A stretch of 64,000 bases of DNA, from positions 186,001 through 250,000 of the forward strand of contig JAQSEB010000164.1 in assembly GCA_030063045.1 (NCBI GenBank), in the 5' to 3' direction. The DNA is from Pratylenchus scribneri. Taxonomy: Eukaryota > Nematoda > Chromadorea > Rhabditida > Pratylenchidae. The position numbers and the translations under genes were made by a program. Under the pieces are notes generated by a model that was not told the DNA's origin, did no database searches, and saw nothing but the letters and a program-made list of their open reading frames with translations. Positions 35,946-48,206 of the stretch are shown piece after piece (position 1 is the first letter of the stretch; each line of letters begins with the position of its first letter).

Positions 35946-37790
35946 TTTCTGAATTAAATAGTTGTTAATATGAAATTCCACCTTTTTAAATCTATATTAT
36001 TTAAAATAAAAATGCTGTGAATTTGAAATTTTATTTTTTAAATCAATGAAAAAGATCTGCTGTGGTATCAGCTTCATTTTTATCTGCTATTTATATAAAA
36101 TATTTAATAAAATTTGTGAAAACTAAAAAACTATTTATTTTATGATAATATAATGACATTTTCTATTATTATTCAATCAATTTAATTTTTTTGTAGTTTT
36201 ATAGTTTTTTTTAATGAAAATGTAAGCAATGCCAAATTAGTATTACATAATTTTTCTAAAATGTTGGCTTTTTAAATTTATATAGAATTATAGTTTCTGA
36301 TTTAATATGTTATTAATCTAGAGGATAAAAATTATTTAAAATTAATTCATTTAATTCCAAATATATTTTGTTTAAATAAATAAAATCTAGTAATTTTCTA
36401 AAATATTTAAAAAATATAAATCCAAATAATTTGCATTCACTCTTTATTCGTTTTTTTTTTTGTAAAAAATAATTTCCGAAAACTTAGACTTACTTTCATT
36501 TTAAACATAAGAATTTCAACTTCAATTTAGGTATAAAAAATAATATACATATTTTTTGATGAATATTATTCATGGCTGCCCGTAAAATTATTGGTTTAAT
36601 GTGCAAATTCTTCACAAAAAAGTAAATTTTCAAATTAATTTTATGATATTAAAACTTTACATAATTTGCTTTGATGAATTTTATTCATTACTCTTCGAAA
36701 AATTATTGAACTTTGAATGCAACTTTCTTCAAAATTTAATTTGGAAATTATATATATTATAATTTATTGTTTTTATAAATAAAGTCAGTATATCCATTTT
36801 ACAATCCGCCGATTTTTTCATGGAATGAATGAGGGAAAAGGGAGAAAAGATAGATTGCGCCAATTAGAATCTTTGCTTGGTTTGTAGAATCTCTGAGAGA
36901 GGAAATACACGCAATGAAAAATCTCAATTCACACATTCTAAGAATATTCTATGTATATTCTTAAAATATTTTCAAATAGGTTATATTGTGTCCATATTTT
37001 CTTTGAGACCCTTGGATCAAAAGTGAAGTGGAAAAATGATATGTTTGATAGGACTGCTGTTTGGGAAATTTTTGTACTATTATTTTTGTAGGCTACACTC
37101 TTTTGGCGCAACGCAGCAAGAAAGCTACTGTTTTTTTAAAATTTTTTCAAAGTTTCAAAATTAATTAGTTGTCCTTATTTAAATGCAATAAAATAAAATT
37201 TCTGTAGGAAAAGTGGTTATCTATAAGATTTTTTTAAAAATTAAATTATTCTATCTTGAAGTGAAATTTAAGGGCTTTAATCTGATGGTATATTGCATTA
37301 ATTGGTCACTAATTATTGTTATTTGTTGAGTCACGGACAAAAGAATGGTCCAGTTCCTTATAATAAGAGTACTCAAATGTCGAAATTCAGATAGATCAAA
37401 AAATCGAAAGAAATGGAGGAATTGAAATGGAAATTAGTCCAAAAATGATACATATTAGCATTTTGGAGAAAAGAATTGATTAGAAAGAAATGAAGAATTC
37501 GATGATTATTATTAAGATATTATTGATTATCAAATAAAGCATAAATAGAGCTCAAATTTAGTGTTTTAGAATTCATTTTTTATTGTTAGTATTATTTTTT
37601 CTATTCCTTAAATTGAATTAAATATAATATTGTCGTAATTCTTATAAGAAAATAACTAAATTGCAATATTTAAATTACCATCAATATAGAAATTATTTTA
37701 ACTAATTTAAAAATTTGGTATTAATTTTACATTTAACATTTTTTATTGACATTTTTATTTTTCCAAATATCAATTTAAATTGTATCATAT

Positions 37791-40700
37791 TTATAAAATT
37801 TCTCTAATTTTCTCCAAAAATTTTTCTGCTGGCTGAGTTCCATCCATCTTCATCTTCAATTCAATTATATTTTGTTTATATCTAAAAATAAAATATATTG
37901 ATTATAGGTTCCTAAATTAAAAATTGTACTAAAAATATTCCCAATTTTAAAATTAAATTTTAAAAATATTTTTATTACTTTAATGCATATATTTCTATAA
38001 TTTGAAAAGTAATCAGCCCTGATTTTATCGTTTTATCCTCATTTTCGACTTGATTTTTTTTTAAATATCTATTAAGCTCGACCGTCTCAGGTCGCTTCCA
38101 CAAAATACGAATACTAATATAAATATGAGCGATTCCACAATGGTATAAATAAAAATTTATTTTAGAAAAACAGGATTGTATTCGCCTAATTTTTCTACTT
38201 TGTCCCGAATTTTGACGAAATGCCTGACTTTGTATAACTTTCTCCAATTTTTTTCTAAAAATATCTAAATTTTATGGTGCATGGCAATTTGATTCGCTTT
38301 GGGAAAATTTTTACAAAAAAATTAGCCAAGTAAAAAATTTTAAGAAAATTTGAAGCTTCGCCTCCAAATTTTAATTTTTTTAAAGATTTTTAAATTTGAA
38401 CAGGAAAATATTATAAATATTTAAAATGTGTGATAAAAAAGTGAGGATTATTTCAAAAAGAAAAACGAATTATTATTTTTTCTGAATTGCGATATACTTT
38501 GAAAATTGTCTTTAAAATTTTATAATTGATTCACAAATATTCGCTTTTACCTGTCTTCTAGTGCTTCGCTAATTTTTGCACCAAAATCAGTCAAATCATC
38601 CTTGTTGACAATGAAAGCCGCATTCTGTTTTGCCAATGCCTCGGCATTATAAAATTGATCAGCCATGAAAGGCATACACAATATTGGGACTGCATGATGG
38701 ATGGACTCAATGATGCTGTTAATGCCACAATGGGAGATAAACAGTTTGGTTTGAACATTTCCTTTAAATTCATTTGGTTATTTTTAAAGATATTTGATAA
38801 ATATCATATATGGAAAATATAAATAGAATCCTAAACTATTTTTATGCTATTATATAATTTAGTGGGAATTCTATTATCTCTGAGTTTTCTGGGATAGTTT
38901 TTAATTTTATAATTTAATTTATTATTCAAACGAGAGTATTGCTCCCAATAAAAATGTTGATACGTTACGATTATTGCTTTATAATTAATTAATCATAAAT
39001 TGAACCATTTGGAAGGTCTTTAGCTAGACCAAAGTATCATCTATCAAATATTATAAAAATGAGTATATTATTAACTTAAATAAAGAAAATTACGATGTTT
39101 TAAATAAACTTGAGCAGTAATAGAAAATTTATAGGGGTAATAGTTGACTTTGTACTCCCCCTTTTTTTCCATAAAAAATTTTTTATTTTATTTCTCGCTA
39201 AAAAGTATTTAGGGGTTATCGATGGTGGGGAATCCGAATTTCGCATTAGTTTTCCATTATCTTTATTGGTTGAACCAGTATAGGTTTCTAAACCGGTTTC
39301 GAAAAAATTGAACTTTGGTATTTTGGGTATATTATATATCATTCGACGCGCTTCGATGAGCTGATCAAGAATCTGTCATTTATTTCTCATTAGACCCTAA
39401 ATTAAAAAAGTTATGGCCATTAAAAATTCATAAGTTGTATACAAGGACCAAGTGACTAAAATGGCCATAACTTTTTTAATTTTGGGTTTTATGCGAAACT
39501 GTTTACAGATTCATGATCAGCTAATTGAGGCGCATCGAATGTGCTATAATTTCTTTAAATTTGACTAGATAAAAATTTTCATCAAAATTGCCCTTGGTCC
39601 CCCCTTTGCACTATCTTGGTAAAAGTCAGCATATCTTACCATGATGGTAGGATATGAAAAAATCGACATCATATTCGGATTCCCCATCATCGAAAACCCT
39701 TAAATACATGTTTTTAGTGAGAAATAAAATAAATTTTTTGGAAAAAAGGGGGGGGGGGATACAAAGTCAACTATTACCTTTATAGGTTTATAAATATTAA
39801 ATTTCAAAATTTATTTTTAAATGAATTGATAGAGAATTTTTTGCAAAAATTATTTTAGATCAAGAGTTGCAGAAGTATTTATTAAAAGATTTGTACTTTT
39901 TGAGGTCAAATTTTGAAAATAAAAATGTACTTTTTTTAGTTTTTTTTTTTTTACTTTAGTTTAATTTAAGTACTTTTGTTTTCGAAATTTTAAAAAATTA
40001 TTAAAAATTTTCCCTATGGTAATTTTTGGCCTTAATTTTTCATCTCGCAGCCATTTTTGGGTATATTTTTCAATTCGTCATCTTAATTCACCTACGATTC
40101 TAAAAATTTCAAAAAAAATCTTCCCCAAAAAAACATGTAGTATTCTTAATTCTGGTTGTTCCCCACTTTCTCATTTATAATAAAAAAACTAATTAACAAA
40201 TTTTAATAAATTATATTAGCTTAAAATAAAAATCTTTTGACTCAAAAAACTTTCTTTTCAAGACCTTTGTCTTTATTTTGAAAAAAAAATCTGCGAGCCC
40301 TATTTTAGATGGTCCATTAAGAGCTGAGCCAGAGCTATAAAATTTATCCTCTAAATATTCTCTTGTAAAAATTAACTTATAGATATTGATATTATTTTCC
40401 ATTATTTGCAATTTTGAACTTCATAATATAAATTTATATAAAAATAATTTTTTATTACCTAATATAGCAAATTGATTCAGCCATTTATTCACATGAATAT
40501 TTTCGTATTCTTTAAGCATTTTTAAGTGCAAATCTTCTTCACTGTCAAATCTCCACAAGAATTCATAATCACTGTGCATTGTGAAAGCTTTCAAAAAATA
40601 GGCAAATGTCGTATCGGGTACATCTGTCATTGATACAATTGTGCCAAAACTGATCATGATCAGCCCTTTTCGTTCTCTAGACGCCTCAATTGCTTGAATT

Positions 40701-42675
40701 TCCTGATAATGATAGGAAATTATGTCTAGTAAATAGGGTATTTTTATATAAATTATTTTTTCGTGATAACCTAGCGCCGAAATAATCATTGTTGGGTGAA
40801 TTTTTAAAATTAATTTAAAATATTTTAGACTTTTCTTGTCAAAAATTACATATCTTTTCTATTGCACTTTTTAGAGAAATTTTCAATAAAAAATGCATTA
40901 TAAATGAAAATTTATTTGTAAAAAAATTTAATAAATTTATTAAATATTTCAAAATTTTTGAATACAAGAATTGACCATTTTCGCCCTCTTATTGATAAAA
41001 TAAGTTGTGAAAATTTTGATCGATTGGCGAAGAGAAAGTTGAACACTTGAGCTAGATCAAAGTTCGAATCTTTGACTCATCCAAAATTTTTTTATTATTA
41101 AAATTCGATTTTGATTTTTTAAAAGGTATTTTTTATAAAGATGATCATTATTTAAAAATAACTTTATCGGCATATTTTGAAATTTATCTATATATTTTAT
41201 GTATATATTTTGGAATTTTTACTTGTATAACTAAATTAAGGTTAATCGATGAATTTAAAACCAAAATTTTTAATTTTTAATCTAAATAACGAAAAATAAG
41301 TGGAATCGAAACTGATAAAATTATAGCATATTCAAATAATTATCAGCTCTTTAATTAATAAATTATACTGAAATTATGAATTCTCACAATGTCATCCATT
41401 GTTGCCTGCTCTGCTGATGGGACAGCCAATTGAATACCTCCAATGTGCACAATTTTTGATGGATAACCGGGTGGCATTGGGAAATTCAAAAATGGTTGTG
41501 TATTTATAAAAATTTGTCTGATTCCATTGAATAGATCCCTAAAATCGGGCACTTGCTTTGCGTCATAATAATTTTTAGCGATTTCGCCAAATGGTCCCAT
41601 CTTTAACGATTCATATATTTATGAAGAGATTATTTTTAATTTTATATTACCAATTCATTCTCATATAAATTATCTAGTATATCGATTCTATACCGAAAAT
41701 TTTCAGCAAAATATGGTGAATAATCAACTTTATGATCATCAAAATTGGCGGTCGATAACTCTGAAATTATTTATAATATCAACAAATTTTGTGATTATGA
41801 TATAATATTTAAAATATTATAAAATGATTAGTAATATTCAAAACGAGGAAAAAGTATTGAAAACGTTGATAAAAATTATTTGAAATATCATAAAAACTTG
41901 TAACAGTTCAATGGTTTGATCTAGACCCTCAAATATTTTATTCGATTAGTACTTACATAATTTTTTCAATGGTTTTTGGTTCAAAACTTATTATAATTAC
42001 CAAAAACCTGAACCGAAACATTATCAAGCAATTTGTCTTAATAAGATTTATCGATTGAAATTGCAACCGTTAAAACCATTATAATCTTTTTCAATATTCT
42101 TTTAGACATTTTCAATATTGTTTTCTATAAAAGTAAATATCCATCTAAAAATCATTAATGAATATGACAATTGGAATGAGCAGAATTTAATTAATATATT
42201 TACTATTTTTTTTAAATTTAATTTTTTCTTAAGTAAACTCGAAAAATAACATTAAAATCAATCGATTATGAACCAATTCATAGATTAATCTTATAAATGG
42301 ATTACAGCAATTTTATATCTTTATATTTTTTTTAAATATGACATAAATTTTTGTAAATTTAGAGATAAAATTTCGATCAATTTTTAAAAAAAAAATTATA
42401 TAATTGATTGCACTCATTCCTTTCATTGTGGAAAGGTGCATATTTATATTTTGTCCTAACCTGGTATATCGCCTTTTTCTATAATATCGTCCAAATAGCC
42501 CAAATATTCGTAATGTATTGATTCGAGTAGTGGCATATTTTGTGTGGCAAAAATATTTTTAATGCCGAGCAACCAGAATATTGGAAAAGCCCCATGGTCC
42601 CATAATTCGGCAATGCCAATATCAAAATTTTCAGATTTTAATGCCTTCAATATTTTTCTTTGTTTTGCCAATTCT
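37791..42675 (-). CDS. UDP-glycosyltransferase, N-terminus not found
   Basis: Exons on the minus strand: about 42675-42463 (FDIGIAELWDHGAFPIFWLL, ATQNMPL), 41761-41652, 41600-41369 (FRDLFNGIRQIFINTQPFL, IVHIGGIQ), 40702-40459 (GLIMISFGTIV, DYEFLWRF), 38761-38551 (TKLFISHCGINSIIESIHHA, LCMPFMADQ) and 37881-37791. These are hallmark pieces of GT1 glycosyltransferases; the UGT signature region, normally SHGG, reads SHCG here. The join 40459 to 38761 gives AILGNVQTKL in frame; the last join gives EDRYKQN in frame. The protein ends without the transmembrane segment common in animal UGTs. A first exon with signal peptide is not seen up to 44 kb; a foldback element (42800-43465) lies just upstream. 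Confidence 0.8.
38800..39100. other. intronic AT-rich sequence
   Basis: Part of the UGT intron between the fourth and fifth exons seen; nothing further recognised here. Confidence 0.4.
39115..39775. mobile_element. foldback element in a UGT intron
   Basis: Arms share GGTAATAGTTGACTTTGTA at the left and its complement at the right (TACAAAGTCAACTATTACC near 39758), with ATTATCTTTATTGGTTGAAC, GAACTTTGGTATTTTGGG and TTATGGCCATTAAAA in the left arm. The right arm is partly replaced by TTGCCCTTGGTCCCCCCTTT, a sequence also seen near 57000 and 62200, so two related families seem mixed. Confidence 0.75.
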
Positions 42676-42799
42676 GAAAAAATTAATTTATATATATTTT
42701 ATTTATAATTATTTTAGATATATTCAGAAAAAAATAATATTTTAACTATGAGATATTTATTTAATTTTGATTAAAATTCTTATTTTTTTATTTCATTCT

Positions 42800-43465
42800 A
42801 ATAGACTGAAGCCCATCCATAAAGGAATTTTAAGCCTTATTCACAATGGTCGTGCTAGTGTTCGTGTTCGTGCGAATGTTCGTGTTCGTGTGCGAGTGAG
42901 TGCTTCATGCTTCGACTTCATGCACAACCATTTCACAATGGGAGTGTGTGTGTTCGTGCTCGAATGCGAGTGCATGTTCGTGTTCGTGTGAAACGAAAAT
43001 TGCGGATAATCTCTAATCTATTTCACAATGGAAACATGAGGATGTGCACGAACACGAACACGAAGTGCACGAACAAATTTCGAATAAATTCGAAATTTTG
43101 GCTCTCCCTTGTTTTCGAGTTAATGCTATAGCACGAACACAAGCATTAACAAAAGCATTAATCATTGTGAACACCCCATGTGCATGCACTCGCACTCTAA
43201 CATTGACACGAACATGAAGTCATTTTTTTCCCATTGTGAAATCCCGTAGATATTTTGTTCGTGCTCGAGTTCATGCTATAGCATTAACTCGGATTTTTTG
43301 TGCATGCACTCGGCGAGTTCATGCTTTTTTGTGGGTGTTCACAACAAAAACATTGATTTTAGCCTAACACGAACATTAACACGAATACTAGCACGACCAT
43401 TGTGAATAAAGCTTTAGAAGCGAAATATTGTTTGTTGATTTTTCCTTCTATTTATGGATGGGTCT
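42800..43465. mobile_element. foldback element rich in GTTCGTG repeats
   Basis: Outer ends GCCCATCCATAAA and TTTATGGATGGG are inverted, as are the inner termini TTATTCACAATGGTCGTGCT (42837) and AGCACGACCATTGTGAATAA (about 43393-43412). Between them GTGTTCGTGTTCGTG and CACGAACACGAAC runs face each other, and TTCACAATGG recurs at intervals. Frames in it are arginine/valine artefacts. Confidence 0.8.
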
Positions 43466-43903
43466 ATCTATGCACCATTTGTAATTATAATTATAACTCA
43501 TTCTTTTCTAAACCGTTTCAAATTTTTATATGAATTTGACAGATCAATTCATTATCAATCGAAAAGTCTAAAAATTATTTTATATAGTTTAAAAAAACAC
43601 GTTGTTTTTTTTATAATGGGAAGAATGTATAAATTTGAATGTTTTTTGTATTGTGAAAAATTTAATTAATTTTTATTTGAGCTAATAAAAAATTTTTATC
43701 TAACAAATGATAACAAATTATTTTTGGATTATTCATTGGGAGTTTAGTTGTTGCTTTCGCCACTAACAGTCGCTTCATTAATTTCCCAATACAAAATTCT
43801 TATTTTACATTAAAAATTTTTTGCCCTATATGATAGAAATTCAAGCCCAAATATCGATGTCTACTAATAATCAAATTTTCAAAGGAATATGAAATTTTTT
43901 TAC

Positions 43904-44108
43904 CTAAAAATAAATCTGTCCTAGATCCAGAATGTGCGTTTTTGGCTTTCCGATAATCTCGTGGAGACCATCTGGAAATCATTTGAGGAATGCGTGGTTT
44001 TCCTCCGGCCATTTCATGCGGATTGAAATATTCCACAACCAATTTACCACCAGAGCTCAAATCAGTTGGTTTTCGATGAAGACTGGTTAATTCAGGCACA
44101 AAAAGTTT
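43904..44108 (-). CDS. isolated coding exon, family not recognised
   Basis: Acceptor TTTTTAG at 44109 and donor TTTTTAG|GTAAAA bound a frame reading KLFVPELTSLHRKPTDLSSG, then GKLVVEYFNPHEMAGGKPRI and RWSPRDYRKAKNAHSGSRTD. The composition is that of an ordinary folded, conserved protein rather than of the SIR family. The frame joins neither the SIR gene upstream (a stop results) nor clearly the UGT exons downstream. It may be a displaced exon. Confidence 0.5.
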
Positions 44109-44804
44109 CTAAAAATCAAAAATAAATTTAAAATTATGACGTGAAAATTATTCACAATTTTATGTATCCATTTTTGTGCAAGAAGAATGCGCACAATTGA
44201 ATTAAATAAGGCATAATGGCTCCCGAATATATTTGGGGCAATTACAAGTATTTTTATGCTGTTGATTTCTTAAAATATAAGATTTTTTAAAATTATTTAT
44301 TTGAAAAATTTTATTAATATGGCGGGATTTTCTGATATAAAAAATTTTAAAATAACAAAAAAAGTAAAATACAAAAGTGACATAAATTGTGATAAAATTC
44401 AAAAATAGTGACAAAAATTTATCAAAATTTTTAAATTAAAAAGCCTCACAAATTTTATCAAAATAATTTAAACAAATTTTTAATCATCTAGTAAGAATAA
44501 ATTTATATCAAATAAATTTCCTCAAGGCGAAAATTTTGATTAATTTTAATAAAATTTCTTATAGGTTAAATAATGAAATAATGATTAAAAAGAAAAAAAA
44601 ATTAGCAAAAGATAAAAAAAAATGAGCAAGAAGTTAAATATTCTTTTGCTGAATTCAGATAGAAATTTTTTAATTTTTATTAATAATTAATGTTCTAAAT
44701 AAAACATTAAAATAATAGCCAAAGTTTTTTTTTTAATTAAATTTAAAAAATTGTTAAATTTCAAAATTTTTAAAAATAAATGTTTTTTAGGTTAATTAAT
44801 ATAC
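44109..44804. other. AT-rich spacer between two minus-strand genes
   Basis: Nothing beyond A/T-rich low-complexity sequence seen. Confidence 0.4.
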
Positions 44805-46597
44805 TTGCTGATGAAGATATACCACTAATAATATGATTCGGCGAAGAACCAAGCCGAATTGAAGAAGAAATGTCGTTTCTTTTATTCTGGCCATATTCAT
44901 GTTGAATCGATCGGCTCGGTGAGACAGATCCAAACGATGATGATCGTATTGATTCCGTCTGTTGACCAACTTCCTTTTGATGTGCGCGATTATGACGAAT
45001 TGAAGTAGCATCAGAATGTTCAATAGGTTCAGTTGGAACGTGACGAATTGAATTTGAGGTGGTAGCTTCGCCTCTTTCTATCTGCTGTGACTGAAGAGTA
45101 GGATGAATCGGTCTGTTCGGAGAACTAGAATGAGAATGAGAAGAAGCCCTCGTTGAGGCAGTCCTTATTGAGGAATCGGCAGATATTGGTCGAATTGGAT
45201 TGTCGAAATCAATTGCTTCATTGCTTGTACATGCTTGGCACATGTTCCAAGTATAGCTGTTAATTCTTTTGGAAATAGACATGTTCTGGTTTCTTTGTTG
45301 TTTTTCTGCTGCCGTTCGGCTTTCTAATTGCGGATTTGTACATGATGCACAAAACCATTTGCTTCTCAAACTCCCTCGAGGATTTTTTCGAGTTGATTTA
45401 TTTTCAATTCCTAAAATATTAAGAAAAAATTTAATAATGTTCAAAAAATATTTTTGTGATAAAAATTGATGTAGCTTAATTTTTTCAGCTCTGTTTGGAT
45501 AAAATAAATATAAACTTAAGCATGAGTCCGATCTGTCCAGATTTCTTAAAATTTGCCCTAATTTGTCGAATTTACAACTTTTTTTTTACAATGAAAAATT
45601 CTTCATTTTGGGGATATTTATGACTAAAATTCTCCCTTGGAAGATCAAATTTGTTTAAATTTTTCTCTATTGGGCTATATATTTTTAAAATTTTTGGTTG
45701 AAATTAAAAATTTTATTCAAAAAATTATGGGAGAAAATAAATATGTTTTCTTGAAATTATAGATGAATAAATGAAAATTTGTAAGAATATTGTTTTTTAA
45801 ACAACATTCAAAGTGTCTGAATTATAATATAAATAAAAATTTAAATTTTTGATAATCTTTTTTTGAAATTTTGAAATTATTTGATCCGAGTCCAGATTCT
45901 TAAAATAATTCAATCCTTGTTGATTAAACTCTAATTCACCCGATAATCTACTTTGTCTAATTGAAGTGCTCGTAGTGCCAAGCCGAATTAAATCAGACAG
46001 TGCTGTTGAGGATGCACTACCAATATTGCGTATTGATGATGTAACAGGCCGAATTGAAGTCTGAATGCCGCTTCTTTCATTCTCTTGATATGTCGATTGG
46101 CTCGTAGAAGGAGATGATGACTTTGATTGTTCTACTGGACGTATAGAAACTTTTGACGGATATTCCTGACGTTGTTGACCCGCCGGATTATGGTGAAATG
46201 AAAAATCAGAATGTTCATTGTCACCTGCTGAAGCAGGACGCATTGAATCAGAGCTTGTTGCTTGAGATTTGGAAGTTTTATGGCGAATTGAACCACTAAT
46301 TGCAGTTTCCCTTGCAGCAATAGATCGAATTGAATCACCGCCCGATCCCTAAAATATTTTCATTTCATATTGATAACGTTGGGATTTTTTTATCTTTATT
46401 AATGGATGGATCAAGATATAAAAAAGTTTAATTTACAAAAGTCGATCTTTGGACAAAAAATCGGATTTTTTCGCAAATACTTTATTAAAAATATTGATAT
46501 TGATATAAAAATTTACCTTCATCCCAGTACATCTATTTGTTAAAATTATCATAATGAAAGTTAATATCACTTCAAAATGCTTTGCCGATATATTCAT
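44805..46597 (-). CDS. secreted SIR-repeat protein with two CxxC pairs
   Basis: Three exons: 46597-46517 (81 bases, signal peptide MNISAKHFEVILTFIMIILT), 46348-45940 and 45410 to about 44805 or the stop at 44770. Junctions keep the frame (phase 0, then phase 1). Exon 2 opens GSGGDSIRSIAARE and holds GSIRHKT, VSIRPVEQ, TSIRPVT, SSIRNIG and TSIRQSR. Exon 3 has WFCASC and NMCQACTS, two CxxC pairs about 40 residues apart that could bind a metal, then more SIR motifs (SSIRTAS, NSIRHVP, TSIRHNR, ESIRSSS, SSIRLGS). Ser-rich and probably disordered. It is head to head with a related gene at 48207. The 3' end is uncertain: a GTATAT donor at 44804 could lead to another exon. Confidence 0.7.
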
Positions 46598-46719
46598 TTT
46601 TATCTAGTGAGAGGATTTTTTAAATCTGAATTTTCCTTTAAAAATTTGAATTGATATCATAAATTATTTCAGCATGTAGTGCAATAATAAATGGATGTTA
46701 TTCAGGAATTTAGGAAGTT

Positions 46720-46960
46720 TAAATTTATAGCTGAAAATTTTAGATTTATATAATAATTTTGCAGAAACAATAAAACTATAAAAATATTTTCAGTTTCAGA
46801 TCAATCCTATTGCTTGATGGGTTGTCGTTTTCTTCAATCCAGATTTTATATGCAAAAATATTGCAATAATTTTATTTTTTTATAGTCGATTTTGCAATTT
46901 TTGAAATTAATAATATTTATAGCTTTTTCATTTTCCTTTCTTTTTTATTTTATTTTTTAC
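46720..46960. promoter_or_regulatory. upstream block of the SIR gene, repeated at 52400-52600
   Basis: AATAAAACTATAAAAATATT, then GATCAATCC / ATCAATCAC, TTCTTCAATCCAGAT and ATATGCAAAAATATTGCAAT, then TAGTCGATTTT occur in the same order at 52465-52600. Conservation outside any gene suggests a regulatory or once-regulatory block. It lies 120-360 bases upstream of the ATG at 46597. Confidence 0.5.
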
Positions 46961-46999
46961 TGCAATTGCAAAAATGAAATAAATTGCAAATGATTTTAT

Positions 47000-47616
47000 A
47001 TCCATAGAAAAACAAATAAAAATATTACAAATTTCAATTAGAAATATATCAGTAAAGATTAAAGAACCAATAACAAAAAAATAAATTTTAGCTTTGTATT
47101 AAATAAATATTAATAGAGCATTGATAATTTATAATAGTCCGAAATTCAAAAAAATGGAATTGATAAAATTTGACTTATTAGATGGAAAACGGAACAGAAA
47201 TGAAATCTGTAAATACTAAATAATATAATTTATTTGTTAAATATCTTTTTTAAAGAAACATGACCTTTTAAACATTTTAGAGAATTTTTACATTTTTATG
47301 ATATGTGACATCACCACGCATTTCTAGGAAGTTTTCCTTCCATCTAATTCGGTTCTAATTAAATATTACTCTTAAAAAATACCCATAACTAAGTTATTAT
47401 TTTATTTATTTCTAAAAATTTAAAAAGCACATAATCTATACAAATTTGGTATGTATTATATAACTAATAGTTACAATCAATATTTTAGCTCCTCAACCAA
47501 ATACAGGAACACATTAAAATTCTGGGAAAGAAGAGAATTTGTTGGAAAAAAAAGACCAAAATCGTGAAAATTTTTACTATTTTACAATTTTTCCAGAAAT
47601 ATTAAACAATTTTCAG

Positions 47617-47649
<33 letters not shown>

Positions 47650-48206
47650 TTTTTAAAAATCTTTTTAAATGTGAATGAAAAGTTGACTATAAAAATATAA
47701 TAATATAAAAGTATTCTAAAAATTGTAAATTAAAACTAACTGTATATTTTGCAAATTATTAAAAAAAAAAGAATTTTGGAATGTAATTTTTGAAAAAAAA
47801 ATGTTATTAAATCATTGAAAAATTCTGGCCTGCAACATATTCTTTGTATTTTTATAGTTTTATTTTAATTTATAAGTCGAATTCATATTGGATACATTTT
47901 TATATTTTTATAGGTTTATCTTATAAGCATTCGAATTTTCACTTTCTTAAAATTATTCTTCCATTTTTATCATTTTATTTTTTAAAAGGATTTAATAAAT
48001 ATTAATTCTGATTTTTCTCTCCTTTAAGTCCAATCGGACATAAAATAATTCTTAGCCAAAAATTATAAGCACAAAAATGATATTCTAATTGCTTACTATT
48101 ATAAAATTAATATTTTAAGAAATTTAATATTATTAAATTGAACTTATTAAATTTTGATCAATATTAATAATCTTAAATACAAATTTCTATATATAAAATA
48201 GAAAAA
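47000..48206. promoter_or_regulatory. shared upstream region of the + SIR gene
   Basis: Between the divergent SIR genes. It holds TATTTTTATAGTTTTATTTT at about 47850, the reverse complement of the AAAATAAAACTATAAAAATA motif, about 340 bases before the ATG at 48207, and an (AT)n run at 47621-47645. No gene seen. Confidence 0.4.

Noticed and set aside
41018..41090. GTTCGAATC on the plus strand, possible tRNA B box
   Set aside because: No A box at the proper distance and no cloverleaf stems that I can see.
42767..43195. Arg/Val-rich frames (VRVRANVRVRVRVS)
   Set aside because: By-products of GTTCGTG repeats in a foldback element.
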